A DNA stretch of 64,000 nt from Glycomyces sp. NRRL B-16210. Lineage in GTDB: Bacteria > Actinomycetota > Actinomycetes > Mycobacteriales > Micromonosporaceae. This document shows positions 33,992-41,990 of this stretch, piece after piece. The stretch covers positions 372,001 through 436,000 of the forward strand of contig NZ_JOGR01000010.1 in the NCBI RefSeq assembly GCF_000719515.1, in the 5' to 3' direction. A program made the position numbers and the translations under genes. Position 1 is the first letter of the stretch, and the number at the start of each line of letters is the position of its first letter. The notes beneath the pieces were generated by a model that did not search any database, was not told the origin of the DNA, and saw only the letters and a program-made list of their open reading frames with translations.

Positions 33992-35191
33992 ATGCAGCAC
34001 CGCATCATCGTCCTCGGAGCCGGATACACCGGGGCCGTCACCGCCGGTCGCCTCGCCAGGCGGCTGCGCCCCGAGGACGTCCACATCACCCTCGTCAACG
34101 CCGAGCCCGACTTCGTCGAGCGCGTCCGGCTGCACCAGCTGGCCGCCGGCCAGGACCTCAAGCCGCGGCCGCTGGCCGAGATGTTCGCCGGCACCGGCGT
34201 CGAGGTCCGCCTCTCCCGGGTCACCGCCGTCGACACCGAGCGCGGGACCGTCGCCGTCACCGACGCCGACGGCGAGGCCGACCTCGCCTACGACACGCTC
34301 GTCTACGCGCTCGGCAGCGGCTGGACCGACCACGGCGTCCCCGGCGCCGCCGAGCACGCCTACGAGATCGCGAGCCGGCCCGGGGCACTGCGGCTGCGCG
34401 AGCGCCTCGCGCGCCTCGAAGCCGGAAAGACCGTCACCGTCGTCGGCGGCGGCCTCACCGGGCTGGAGGCGGCCACCGAGTTCGCCGAGGCACGCCCCGA
34501 CCTGCGCGTGACGCTCGCCGCCCGCGGCGGCCTGGGCGACTGGGTCTCGCCGAAGGCGCGGGCGCACCTGCGCAAGGTCCTGGCCGGACTGCGTATCGAG
34601 GTGCGCGAGCACACCGACGTCGCACGGGTCGAGTCCGGAGCGGTCGTGACCGCCGAGGGCGAGTCGATCCGCTCGGACGCGACGGTGTGGACCACCGGTT
34701 TCGCCGCCCACCCGATCGCGGCGGCGACCTCGCTGGAGACGACCGGGAGCGGGCAGATCGTGGTCGACGCGACCATGGCCTCGGTCTCGCACCCGAACGT
34801 CTACGCCGTCGGCGACGCCGCCTACGCCATGGGCTCGGCCGGCAAGCCGCTGCGGATGTCGTGCGCCTCGGGCATCCCGACCGCATGGCAGGCCGCCGAT
34901 TCCATCGCCGCGCGCCTGACCGGCGGGAAGCTCCCGAACGCGCCGCTGCGCTACGTCAACCAGTGCATCTCGCTGGGCCGCGGCGAAGGGCTCATCCAGT
35001 ACGTGTCCGCGGACGACACGACCCGCAGCTTCTCACTGCGCGGCCGCAACGCCGCCCGCTACAAGGAGCTGATCTGCAAGGGCGCGGCCTGGGGCGTGGC
35101 GAACCCCTTCTTCAAGATGCCGGTGCGCCGCAAGAAGGTCCGCACCGCCGAGCGCGGCGCGGCGCGGGCCGCCGCGAACGCCACGGCCTGA
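33992..35191 (+). CDS. FAD-dependent NAD(P)H oxidoreductase (NDH-2-like), ECF41 partner
   Basis: A 399-residue pyridine nucleotide-disulfide-type oxidoreductase. Dinucleotide folds are seen at RIIVLGAGYTGAVTAGRLARR (FAD) and TVTVVGGGLTGLEAATEFAE (NAD(P)H), and the second FAD motif is NVYAVGDAAYAM. The C-terminus (about 60 residues) ends in a basic RRKK tail, resembling type II NADH dehydrogenases that bind membranes. ATG 33992 has AGGAG eight bases upstream. ECF41 sigma factors typically sit beside carboxymuconolactone decarboxylase, oxidoreductase or epimerase genes, and this is the oxidoreductase version. Electron acceptor unknown. Confidence 0.88.
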   Translation: MQHRIIVLGAGYTGAVTAGRLARRLRPEDVHITLVNAEPDFVERVRLHQLAAGQDLKPRPLAEMFAGTGVEVRLSRVTAVDTERGTVAVTDADGEADLAYDTLVYALGSGWTDHGVPGAAEHAYEIASRPGALRLRERLARLEAGKTVTVVGGGLTGLEAATEFAEARPDLRVTLAARGGLGDWVSPKARAHLRKVLAGLRIEVREHTDVARVESGAVVTAEGESIRSDATVWTTGFAAHPIAAATSLETTGSGQIVVDATMASVSHPNVYAVGDAAYAMGSAGKPLRMSCASGIPTAWQAADSIAARLTGGKLPNAPLRYVNQCISLGRGEGLIQYVSADDTTRSFSLRGRNAARYKELICKGAAWGVANPFFKMPVRRKKVRTAERGAARAAANATA

Positions 35192-35205
35192 GAGAGGGAA
35201 CCGGA

Positions 35206-35234
35206 AGGGCCGCGCTCGCATCGAGCGCGGCCCT
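35206..35234. terminator. Bidirectional terminator between oxidoreductase and hisS
   Basis: A perfect 13-bp stem (35206-35218 with 35222-35234) with a CAT loop lies between the convergent genes. Confidence 0.85.
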
Positions 35235-35254
35235 CGCCGTCGTTGTGCGCCGAC

Positions 35255-36601
35255 TCAGGCGGCGACGATGCCGGGATGCAGGTCCTCGGCCGGGGGGTTC
35301 CAGGCGTCGACGTCCACAGTGGCCTGATCGCCGGAGCGGATGTCCTTGATCTGGTGGCCCTCCTCGTTGGCGCTGAGCCCCTGTTCCCCTCCGGGGAAGA
35401 GCACGAACGGGATGCCGCGCTTGTCGGCGAACTTGATCTGCTTGCCGAATTTCGCCGCCGAGGGCGAGACCTGGGTGGGGATGCCGCGGCGGCGCAGGCG
35501 CTGGGCGAGGGCGTTGGCGGCGGTCCGCTCGTCCTCGTTCGCGAGCGCGACGAGCACGCAGGTGGGGACCTCGCGGGTGGCGGTGAGCGCGCCCGAGTTG
35601 AGCAGGGGCACCAGCAGTCGCGAGACGCCGATGGACAGGCCCACGCCCGGGTAGGTGTTCTTGCCGTCGGAGGCGAGCGTGTCGTAGCGCCCGCCCGAGC
35701 ACACCGAGCCGAAGTGCTCCTCGCCCTCGATGAAGACCTCGTACACGGTGCCGGTGTAGTAGTCGAGGCCGCGGGCGATCTTCAGGTCGGCGACGACGAA
35801 GCCGGGGGCGGCCTCGGCGGCGGCCGCGACCACCGCGGACAGCTCGCTCAGGCCCTCCTCCAGCAGCTCGTTCGTGACGCCGAGGGCGCGGACCTCGCCG
35901 ACGAAGGAGGTGTCCTCGGCGCTGATGCCGGCCAGGCGCAGGCAGGCCTCGGCCTGCTCAGGGCTCGCGTCGACCTTCTCGATGAGCTGCTTGGCGACCG
36001 CTTCGGGCCCGATCTTGTCGAGCTTGTCGATGATCCGCAGCGCCTCCTCGGTGTCGGCGATGCCGACCCCCTGGTAGAAGCCCTGGGAGAGCTTGCGGTT
36101 GTTGACGTGCATCCGGACCTTCGGGATCGGCAGGCCGCGCAGGGCGTCGGCGACGACGAGCGCCACCTCCACCTCGTAGTGCGCGGGCAGCGCGTCGCGG
36201 TCGACGATGTCGATGTCGGCCTGCCAGAACTCGCGGAAGCGGCCCTCCTGGGGGCGCTCGCCGCGCCACACGGGCTGGATCTGGTAGCGGCGGAACGGGA
36301 AGTTGAGCTTCCCGGCGTTTTCGAGCACGTACCGCGCGAAGGGCACCGTGAGGTCGAAGTGGAGGCCGAGCCCGGCGTCGGCGCCCTCGGCGTCGGCCTG
36401 GAGGCGGCGCAGCACGTAGACCTCGCGGGAGGTCTCGCCCTTGCGCAGGAGCTGGTCCATCGGCTCGACGGCGCGGGTCTGGAGGTTCGCGAAGCCGTGG
36501 AGTTCGAAGGCGCGGCGGAGATGGTCGACGACCTGCTGCTCGACGATCCGCTGCCGGGGCAGCAGTTCGGGGAAGCCCGAGAGCGGCTGGGGTCGTGACA
36601 T
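35255..36601 (-). CDS. hisS: Histidyl-tRNA synthetase
   Basis: A 448-residue class II aminoacyl-tRNA synthetase charging tRNA-His. Motif 2 reads RRYQIQPVWRGERPQEGRFR followed by EFWQADIDIV. The histidine-specific signature is ARGLDYYTGTVYEVF. Motif 3 lies around SIGVSRLLVPL, and the anticodon-binding domain begins at VLVALANEDERTAANALAQ. It opens SRPQPLSGFPELLP as in actinobacterial HisS. ATG 36601 has GAGGAG six bases upstream. I see no T-box or attenuator upstream; the 54-bp gap to the MBL gene suggests they are cotranscribed. Confidence 0.97.
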   Translation of the reverse strand: MSRPQPLSGFPELLPRQRIVEQQVVDHLRRAFELHGFANLQTRAVEPMDQLLRKGETSREVYVLRRLQADAEGADAGLGLHFDLTVPFARYVLENAGKLNFPFRRYQIQPVWRGERPQEGRFREFWQADIDIVDRDALPAHYEVEVALVVADALRGLPIPKVRMHVNNRKLSQGFYQGVGIADTEEALRIIDKLDKIGPEAVAKQLIEKVDASPEQAEACLRLAGISAEDTSFVGEVRALGVTNELLEEGLSELSAVVAAAAEAAPGFVVADLKIARGLDYYTGTVYEVFIEGEEHFGSVCSGGRYDTLASDGKNTYPGVGLSIGVSRLLVPLLNSGALTATREVPTCVLVALANEDERTAANALAQRLRRRGIPTQVSPSAAKFGKQIKFADKRGIPFVLFPGGEQGLSANEEGHQIKDIRSGDQATVDVDAWNPPAEDLHPGIVAA

Positions 36602-36655
36602 GGCGGTCTCCTCGTTTGGAACGGTGGCGGGAACGGTCGCGGACTGCGGGCGCCG

Positions 36656-37330
36656 CTAATGGGCGCTCTGGGCCGCGCGCTTGAGGTAGGGGTTGCCGGT
36701 GCGCTCGGCGGCGATGGTGCTGCTCGGCCCGTGCCCGGGGAGGACGACCGTGGCGTCGTCCAGCGGCAGGACCTTGCGCCGCAGGCTGTCCCACATGGCG
36801 TCCTCGCTGCCGCCGGGCAGGTCGGTGCGGCCGATCGCGCCGCGGAAGAGCACGTCGCCGGTGAGCGTGTACGGCGCTTCGGCGTCGGCGGTGTGGAACA
36901 TGGCCGAGCCGGCGGTGTGGCCGGGGGCGTGGTCGACGGTGAAGCGCATCCCGGCGAGTTCGAAGACGCCGCCGTCGGCGAGCGTCTCGACCCGGTCGGG
37001 CTCGGTCCAGTCGAGGCCGGTGCCGACCAGCGACATCATGTTGGCCCCGAAGCCCCTGGTGGGGTCTTCGAGCAGGTGCGCGTCGTCGGCGTGAATGAAG
37101 GCGGGCACGTCGTTGGCCCCGCACACGGGGGTGACCGAGAAGGTGTGGTCCAGGTGGCCGTGCGTCAAGACGACGGCGACGGGCTTGAGGCCGCGGTCGG
37201 CGAGCAGGTCCTCCAGGCGCGGCGCGACGCCGATGCCCGGGTCGACGACCACGCACTCGGCGCCGGGGCCTTCGGACAGCACGTAGCAGTTCGTGCCGAA
37301 CGCATCCGCCACCAGCGTCTCGATGAGCAC
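36656..37330 (-). CDS. MBL-fold hydrolase, glyoxalase II-like
   Basis: A 224-residue metallo-beta-lactamase-fold hydrolase. The metal motif is LTHGHLDHTFS, with more ligands in DHAPGHTAGS, LTGDVLF and LPGHGPSS. The order and spacing match the glyoxalase II group, which hydrolyses thioesters such as S-lactoylglutathione; actinomycetes lack glutathione, so a mycothiol or other thioester is more likely. The M. tuberculosis counterpart in the same position is Rv2581c. Start is GTG 37330, with GGGAGG five bases upstream. It sits upstream of and in the same direction as hisS. Confidence 0.92.
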   Translation of the reverse strand: MLIETLVADAFGTNCYVLSEGPGAECVVVDPGIGVAPRLEDLLADRGLKPVAVVLTHGHLDHTFSVTPVCGANDVPAFIHADDAHLLEDPTRGFGANMMSLVGTGLDWTEPDRVETLADGGVFELAGMRFTVDHAPGHTAGSAMFHTADAEAPYTLTGDVLFRGAIGRTDLPGGSEDAMWDSLRRKVLPLDDATVVLPGHGPSSTIAAERTGNPYLKRAAQSAH

Positions 37331-37494
37331 CCGCGCCTCCCCCTACTTCGCGGGCCCAGGATACACGGGGCATCCTGCGGTGACGCGTCTGACTTGACCC
37401 GGTTAGACTGCGGAACTCGTAACCCCCAGAACGCGCGAGCGGTTTTCACGCGCCACCGCGTTCGACAGATACCGGCAGTCGTAGGAGGCCCGAG

Positions 37495-37857
37495 GTGCCC
37501 GCCAAGTCCAAGCACATGGAGCGGCGCAAGCAGCGCATCGCGAACGCGAAGAAGAACGCGCGTCTCGCAGGGAAGCTGCGCCGACGCCGCCGCCTCCAGG
37601 CGTTGTTCGGGCTCCTCGCGATCGCGGCGGTGCTGACCCTCGCCTTCCTGTGGCAGACCGGGTTCTTCGAGTCCGAGCCCGAGACCGAGGAGTTCCCCAC
37701 CGGCGAGTTCGAGGAGGACCCCCTCCTCGACCCCGAACTCGACGCCGAGCTCGACCCTGAGGCCGACCCCGACGCCGAGGCGACGGAGGACCCGGCCGGC
37801 GAGGCCGACGAGGACCCCGCCGGCGAGGCGGACGAGACCGATTCCGAGACCGAGTAA
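37495..37857 (+). CDS. Small bipolar membrane protein: basic head, one helix, acidic tail
   Basis: A 120-residue protein not matching a family I know. Residues 1-35 are very basic (KSKHMERRKQRIANAKKNAR then RRRRR). One transmembrane helix follows (ALFGLLAIAAVLTLAFLW, about 36-53), then a 65-residue tail made almost only of E, D, P, A and T, including a short EDPAGEADEDPAGEADE repeat. The GTG at 37495 has AGGAGG six bases upstream. It precedes the PPIase gene by 32 bp in the same direction and both share the basic-head/helix start, so the two are probably one operon. Confidence 0.78.
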   Translation: MPAKSKHMERRKQRIANAKKNARLAGKLRRRRRLQALFGLLAIAAVLTLAFLWQTGFFESEPETEEFPTGEFEEDPLLDPELDAELDPEADPDAEATEDPAGEADEDPAGEADETDSETE

Positions 37858-37889
37858 ACACCCCTTAACCGCGCGAAGGAGAACCGACG

Positions 37890-38786
37890 GTGGCGTCGAA
37901 ACAAGCCCAGCGCCTGGCCGCCCGGCAGCAGTTGGAGCAGCGCATGTCCGTGAAGGCCGACGAGGAGCGGCGCAAGCGCACCGTCCTGTGGAGCATCGGC
38001 GGCGTCGCGGGCCTGGTCGCCCTCATCGTCATCGCCGTGCTCGCGGTCAAGCTCTTCGCCCCCGAGGACGAGGAGGGTCCGGCCTCGGACCCCGACATCG
38101 CCGGCCTGATCGCGGACGCCGAGGCCGCCTCGACCCGCTGCGACGGCGTCGAGCCCAGCGGCGAGGGCGAGCTCGGCGAGGCCGTCGAGGGCCTGACGGA
38201 CGGGCGCCCCGCCCAGGACGTCTACCTCGAGTGCTTCCAGATGAGCGCCCCCGACGCCTCGGCGACCAGGGACTGCCTCTACAACTCCGTCGACGGCGTC
38301 AGCCCGACCCCGCTGTTCACCCAGCCCGCGGCCGGGACGCAGGAGATGACGATCGTCACCAACCTGGGCACGATCACCGCGGACATCGACACCGGGCGCG
38401 CCCCCTGCACCGCCGGGTCGTTCACGACGCTCGCGCAGGACGACTACTTCGACGGCCAGCAGTGCCACCGGCTGACGACCGACGGCATCTGGGTCCTCCA
38501 GTGCGGCGACCCCGACGCGCGCGCCGCGATCGAGGGCGGGACCCCCGAGATGGCGGGCATGGGCTCCCCGGGCTACCAGTACAACGAGGAGAACCTGCCG
38601 GTCCAGGCCGAGGCGAACTACCCGGCGGGGACCATCGCGATGGCCAACGCCGGCGCGGGCACCACCGGCAGCCAGTTCTTCATCGTCTACGAGGACACGA
38701 CGCTCCCGGCCTCCTACACGGTCCTGGGCCAGATCACCTCCGGCCTGGACATCGTCGAGCAGGTGGCCGCCGCGGGCGCGATGTAG
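37890..38786 (+). CDS. Membrane-anchored cyclophilin-type peptidyl-prolyl isomerase
   Basis: A 298-residue protein. A basic N-terminus and one helix (LWSIGGVAGLVALIVIAVLAV, about 33-53) anchor it in the membrane, leaving a cyclophilin domain outside. Domain landmarks: TIVTNLGTITADIDTGRAPC, QQCHRLTTDGIWVLQCGDP, GTIAMANAGAGTTGSQFFIV and TVLGQITSGLDIVEQVAAAG. The usual catalytic Phe-Arg pair is only partly kept (CHRL). It stops at AAAGAM, whereas relatives carry about 20-30 further residues with the last strand. The GTG start at 37890 has AAGGAG eight bases upstream. It occupies the M. tuberculosis ppiB (Rv2582) position. Confidence 0.88.
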   Translation: MASKQAQRLAARQQLEQRMSVKADEERRKRTVLWSIGGVAGLVALIVIAVLAVKLFAPEDEEGPASDPDIAGLIADAEAASTRCDGVEPSGEGELGEAVEGLTDGRPAQDVYLECFQMSAPDASATRDCLYNSVDGVSPTPLFTQPAAGTQEMTIVTNLGTITADIDTGRAPCTAGSFTTLAQDDYFDGQQCHRLTTDGIWVLQCGDPDARAAIEGGTPEMAGMGSPGYQYNEENLPVQAEANYPAGTIAMANAGAGTTGSQFFIVYEDTTLPASYTVLGQITSGLDIVEQVAAAGAM

Positions 38787-38885
38787 CGAGCGGCTCGGTG
38801 CGAAGCGGCTCACGGTCGCCAGGGGGTCTTGACGGCCCCTCGGCGAGCCGGTGTCAGAGGCCGTTCGGTCGCCCGGGAGGCGCGA

Positions 38886-38920
38886 GGGCCTTCGCATACA
38901 GGCGTTGTAGGCGAAGGCCC
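38886..38920 (+). terminator. Terminator between the PPIase gene and relA
   Basis: Arms GGGCCTTCGC (38886-38895) and GCGAAGGCCC (38911-38920) pair perfectly around a 15-base loop. It lies about 100 bases after the PPIase stop. Downstream, TAGGAT at 39023-39028 is a candidate -10 box for relA. Confidence 0.75.
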
Positions 38921-39063
38921 GACCACGAAGCGGGCGGGCGAACGGGCCGCACGGCGGCCGTCAGGGCTCCGTCGACACCCCTTAGGGGGAGTCGCTCCGC
39001 ACGGGCCCGGGCCCCGCGAAGCTAGGATGGGTGTCGAAGCTTTGTTGAGGTTTTGAGAATCCG

Positions 39064-41445
39064 ATGAGCCGTGTGGAGACCGAGGAGGCGTCCGTGGTGA
39101 CCGAGCGAGCCGCGACCGGCGATACCGCCGACGCCGTGCCCGCCGCGAGCGGCCCCACCGGGCCGCCCACGGGCCGGCGGATGCGGGCGCGCCTGGCGCG
39201 ATTCAACGCCCCGTGGCAGTCCTCCCAGCTCCCCGAGGTCCTCGAACCGCTGGTGGCGGCCCACCGGGCCGCCCATCCCCGCGCCGACGTGCGGCTGCTC
39301 CAGCAGGCCTACACGCGGGCCGAGGAGCTGCACAGCGGCCAGTTCCGCAAGTCCGGGGACCCGTACATCACCCACCCGCTCGCGGTCGCCTCGATCCTGG
39401 CCGAGCTGGGCATGGACACGAACACGCTCGTGGCCGCGCTGCTCCACGACACCGTCGAGGACACCGACTACGAGCTGGACGAGCTCGGCGCCGAGTTCGG
39501 CGGGGAGGTCGCGCTCCTGGTCGACGGCGTCACCAAGCTCGACAAGGTGAAGCTGGGCGACGCGGCCAAGGCCGAGACGATCCGCAAGATGGTCGTGGCC
39601 ATGGCCAAGGACCCGCGGGTGCTCGTCATCAAGCTCGCCGACCGCCTCCACAACATGCGCACCCTGACGTTCCTGCCGCCCGAGAAGCAGGAGCAGAAGG
39701 CCCGCGAGACCCTGGAGATCCTCGCTCCCCTGGCCCACCGCCTGGGCATGAACACCATCAAGTGGGAGCTGGAGGACCTGTCCTTCGCGACGCTGTACAA
39801 GAAGCGGTACTCCGAGATCGCGCGGCTGGTCTCCGAGCACTCCCCGCAGCGGGAGATGCTGCTCCAGCAGGTCATCGCGCAGGTCAAGGACCACCTGAAG
39901 AACTCGCGCATCAAGTCCGAGGTCTCCGGGCGACCGAAGCACCTGTACTCGATCTACCAGAAGATGATCGTGCGCGGGCGCGACTTCAACGACATCTACG
40001 ACCTGGTGGGACTGCGCATCCTGGTCGAGAACGAGCGGGACTGCTACGCGGCGCTCGGTGTGATCCACTCGAACTGGCAGCCGGTGCCGGGTCGGTTCAA
40101 GGACTACATCGCGATGCCGAAGTTCAACATGTACCAGTCGCTGCACACCACGGTGATCGGCCCGAACGGCAAGCCCGTGGAGATGCAGATCCGCACGTGG
40201 GCGATGCACCGCACCGCCGAGTACGGCATCGCGGCGCACTGGAAGTACAAGGAGACGAAGAACTCCACCGTCGCCGGCCCGCCCGCGCACATCGACGACA
40301 TGGCGTGGCTGCGCCAGCTCCTCGACTGGCAACGCGAGGCCGCCGACCCCTCGGAGTTCCTCGACGCGCTCCGGTTCGACCTGGCCTCCTCCGAGGCGTA
40401 CGTGTTCACGCCCAAGGGCGACGTCATCGCCCTACCTGCGGGGTCGACCCCGGTGGACTTCGCTTACGCGGTGCACACCGAGGTCGGCAACCGCTGCATC
40501 GGCGCGCAGGTCAACGGCAAGATCGTGCCGCTGGAGTCGACGCTGTCCAACGGCGACGTGGTCGAGGTGTTCACCTCGAACTCCAAGACCCCGAACCCGA
40601 GCGAGGACTGGCTCGGGTTCGTCAAGAGCCCGCGGGCGCGCACGAAGATCAAGCAGCACTTCAAGCGCGAGCGCCGCGAAGAGGCGATCGAGCAGGGCAA
40701 GGACGAGCTGACGCGGGCGATGCGCAAACGCCGCCTGCCGCTCCAGCGGATGCTCACGCACGACAACCTCACCTCGCTCGCGAAGGACTTGAACCTCAAG
40801 GACGTCGAGGCGCTGTACGCGGCCCTGGGCGAACACCACGTGTCGCCGACCCAGGTCGTGCAGCGGCTGCTGGAGGTCCAGGGCGGGGCCGAGGGCGCCA
40901 CCGAGGACATGGCCGAGGCCACCGCGCCGACGCAGCCGGCGCGGATCGTGCCCGAGGCGCACGGCGACATCCACGCCGCGGTCACCGTGGCGGGCATGGA
41001 CGAGGGCGAGATGCCGGTGCGGCTCGCGCACTGCTGCAACCCGATCCCGGGCGACTCGATCATCGGCTTCGCGACCCGCTACCACGTGATCTCGGTGCAC
41101 CGCAGGGACTGCGAGAACGCCGAGGAGCGCATCGAGCTCCAGCCCGACCGGGTGCTGGAGGTGCACTGGTCGCGCGACGAGGACGACCAGGCCACGTTCG
41201 TGGCCACCGTCCAGGTCGAAGCGCTCGACCGCCACCGGCTGCTGGCCGACGTCACGCAGGTCCTCTCGGGCGAGCGGGTGTCGATCCTGTCGGCGACGGT
41301 GACCACCACCAGGGACCGCGTCGCCTTGTCCCGCTTCACGTTCGAGATGGCCACACCGGAGCACCTGGACCACATCATCAAGGTGATCCGCAAGATCGAC
41401 GGCGTCTACGACGCCTACCGCCTCACCGGCACCGAACGCGTGTAG
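39064..41445 (+). CDS. relA: Bifunctional (p)ppGpp synthetase/hydrolase
   Basis: A 793-residue RelA/SpoT homologue that makes and degrades the alarmone (p)ppGpp. The HD hydrolase domain has YITHPLAVASILAELGMD and LLHDTVEDTDY. The synthetase domain has GRPKHLYSIYQKM and YDLVGLRILVENE, then YQSLHTTVIGPNGK. The TGS domain is at YVFTPKGDVIALPAGSTPVD, and the zinc-finger/ACT region includes LAHCCNPIPGDSIIGF. Both catalytic halves look intact. ATG 39064 is the longest start with no clear ribosome site. A GTG at 39094 has AGGAGG five bases upstream and may be the real start. It matches Rv2583c in position. Confidence 0.96.
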   Translation: MSRVETEEASVVTERAATGDTADAVPAASGPTGPPTGRRMRARLARFNAPWQSSQLPEVLEPLVAAHRAAHPRADVRLLQQAYTRAEELHSGQFRKSGDPYITHPLAVASILAELGMDTNTLVAALLHDTVEDTDYELDELGAEFGGEVALLVDGVTKLDKVKLGDAAKAETIRKMVVAMAKDPRVLVIKLADRLHNMRTLTFLPPEKQEQKARETLEILAPLAHRLGMNTIKWELEDLSFATLYKKRYSEIARLVSEHSPQREMLLQQVIAQVKDHLKNSRIKSEVSGRPKHLYSIYQKMIVRGRDFNDIYDLVGLRILVENERDCYAALGVIHSNWQPVPGRFKDYIAMPKFNMYQSLHTTVIGPNGKPVEMQIRTWAMHRTAEYGIAAHWKYKETKNSTVAGPPAHIDDMAWLRQLLDWQREAADPSEFLDALRFDLASSEAYVFTPKGDVIALPAGSTPVDFAYAVHTEVGNRCIGAQVNGKIVPLESTLSNGDVVEVFTSNSKTPNPSEDWLGFVKSPRARTKIKQHFKRERREEAIEQGKDELTRAMRKRRLPLQRMLTHDNLTSLAKDLNLKDVEALYAALGEHHVSPTQVVQRLLEVQGGAEGATEDMAEATAPTQPARIVPEAHGDIHAAVTVAGMDEGEMPVRLAHCCNPIPGDSIIGFATRYHVISVHRRDCENAEERIELQPDRVLEVHWSRDEDDQATFVATVQVEALDRHRLLADVTQVLSGERVSILSATVTTTRDRVALSRFTFEMATPEHLDHIIKVIRKIDGVYDAYRLTGTERV

Positions 41446-41510
41446 CGGCCTCCGCGCACGCCTTCGGTATGGTGTGGCGGTTCCCCGCCGGCACAGTAGA
41501 AAGCGTGCGC

Positions 41511-41990
41511 ATGACCGACCTCTCCGTTTTCGGCGACGACGAGCTCGCCGACGTCCTGGCCGCCCCGAAGGCGGTGATGGAGGGTGCGATCGTCGCCGAC
41601 GGAGCGCCGAACGCCCTCCGGTTCCTCAAGGAGCTCACCGCCGCCGCCAAGGTCTTCAAGGAGGCGCAAAGGCACCGCAACGCCCTCGTGAAGGCCGTCG
41701 CGAACCGCCTGCGCGAGCGCGACGTCAAGGAGCCGCGCAGCGAAGGCCTCCTCGAACAGGACGAGGCGATCGCGAAGGCGCTCGGCACGACCGAGCGCGC
41801 CCTCGCCGCGCTGCGCGAGCGCGCCGGCCAAGAGGACTTCGACGCCTACGGCGCCTGGCTGGTGCGCATCGCCACCAAGGTCGCCGAGGCCGCCCGGTCC
41901 AAGTCGGGCGGTTTCTTCAGCAAGAAGGTCGCCGTCAGCGACGGCGAGCGGGAGTTCATCGAAAGGCTCGAAGCCCTCATCGCGCGCTGA
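41511..41990 (+). CDS. Conserved-looking helical protein of unknown function
   Basis: A 159-residue, charged, almost entirely helical protein (MTDLSVFGDDELADVLAAPK...), rich in A, E, R, K and L, with no membrane segment and no motif I recognise. The frame follows relA by 65 bp in the same direction. A GTG at 41505 is an alternative start two codons upstream. In the M. tuberculosis order apt (adenine phosphoribosyltransferase) sits here; this protein shows no PRPP motif and is not Apt. Its last 14 bases overlap the convergent monooxygenase gene. Confidence 0.7.
   Translation: MTDLSVFGDDELADVLAAPKAVMEGAIVADGAPNALRFLKELTAAAKVFKEAQRHRNALVKAVANRLRERDVKEPRSEGLLEQDEAIAKALGTTERALAALRERAGQEDFDAYGAWLVRIATKVAEAARSKSGGFFSKKVAVSDGEREFIERLEALIAR

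Noticed and set aside
36602..36655. T-box leaders for hisS and thrS
   Set aside because: The hisS leader is only about 54 bases and the thrS upstream gap shows no specifier or T-box sequence. Actinobacterial T-boxes are mainly known for ileS.
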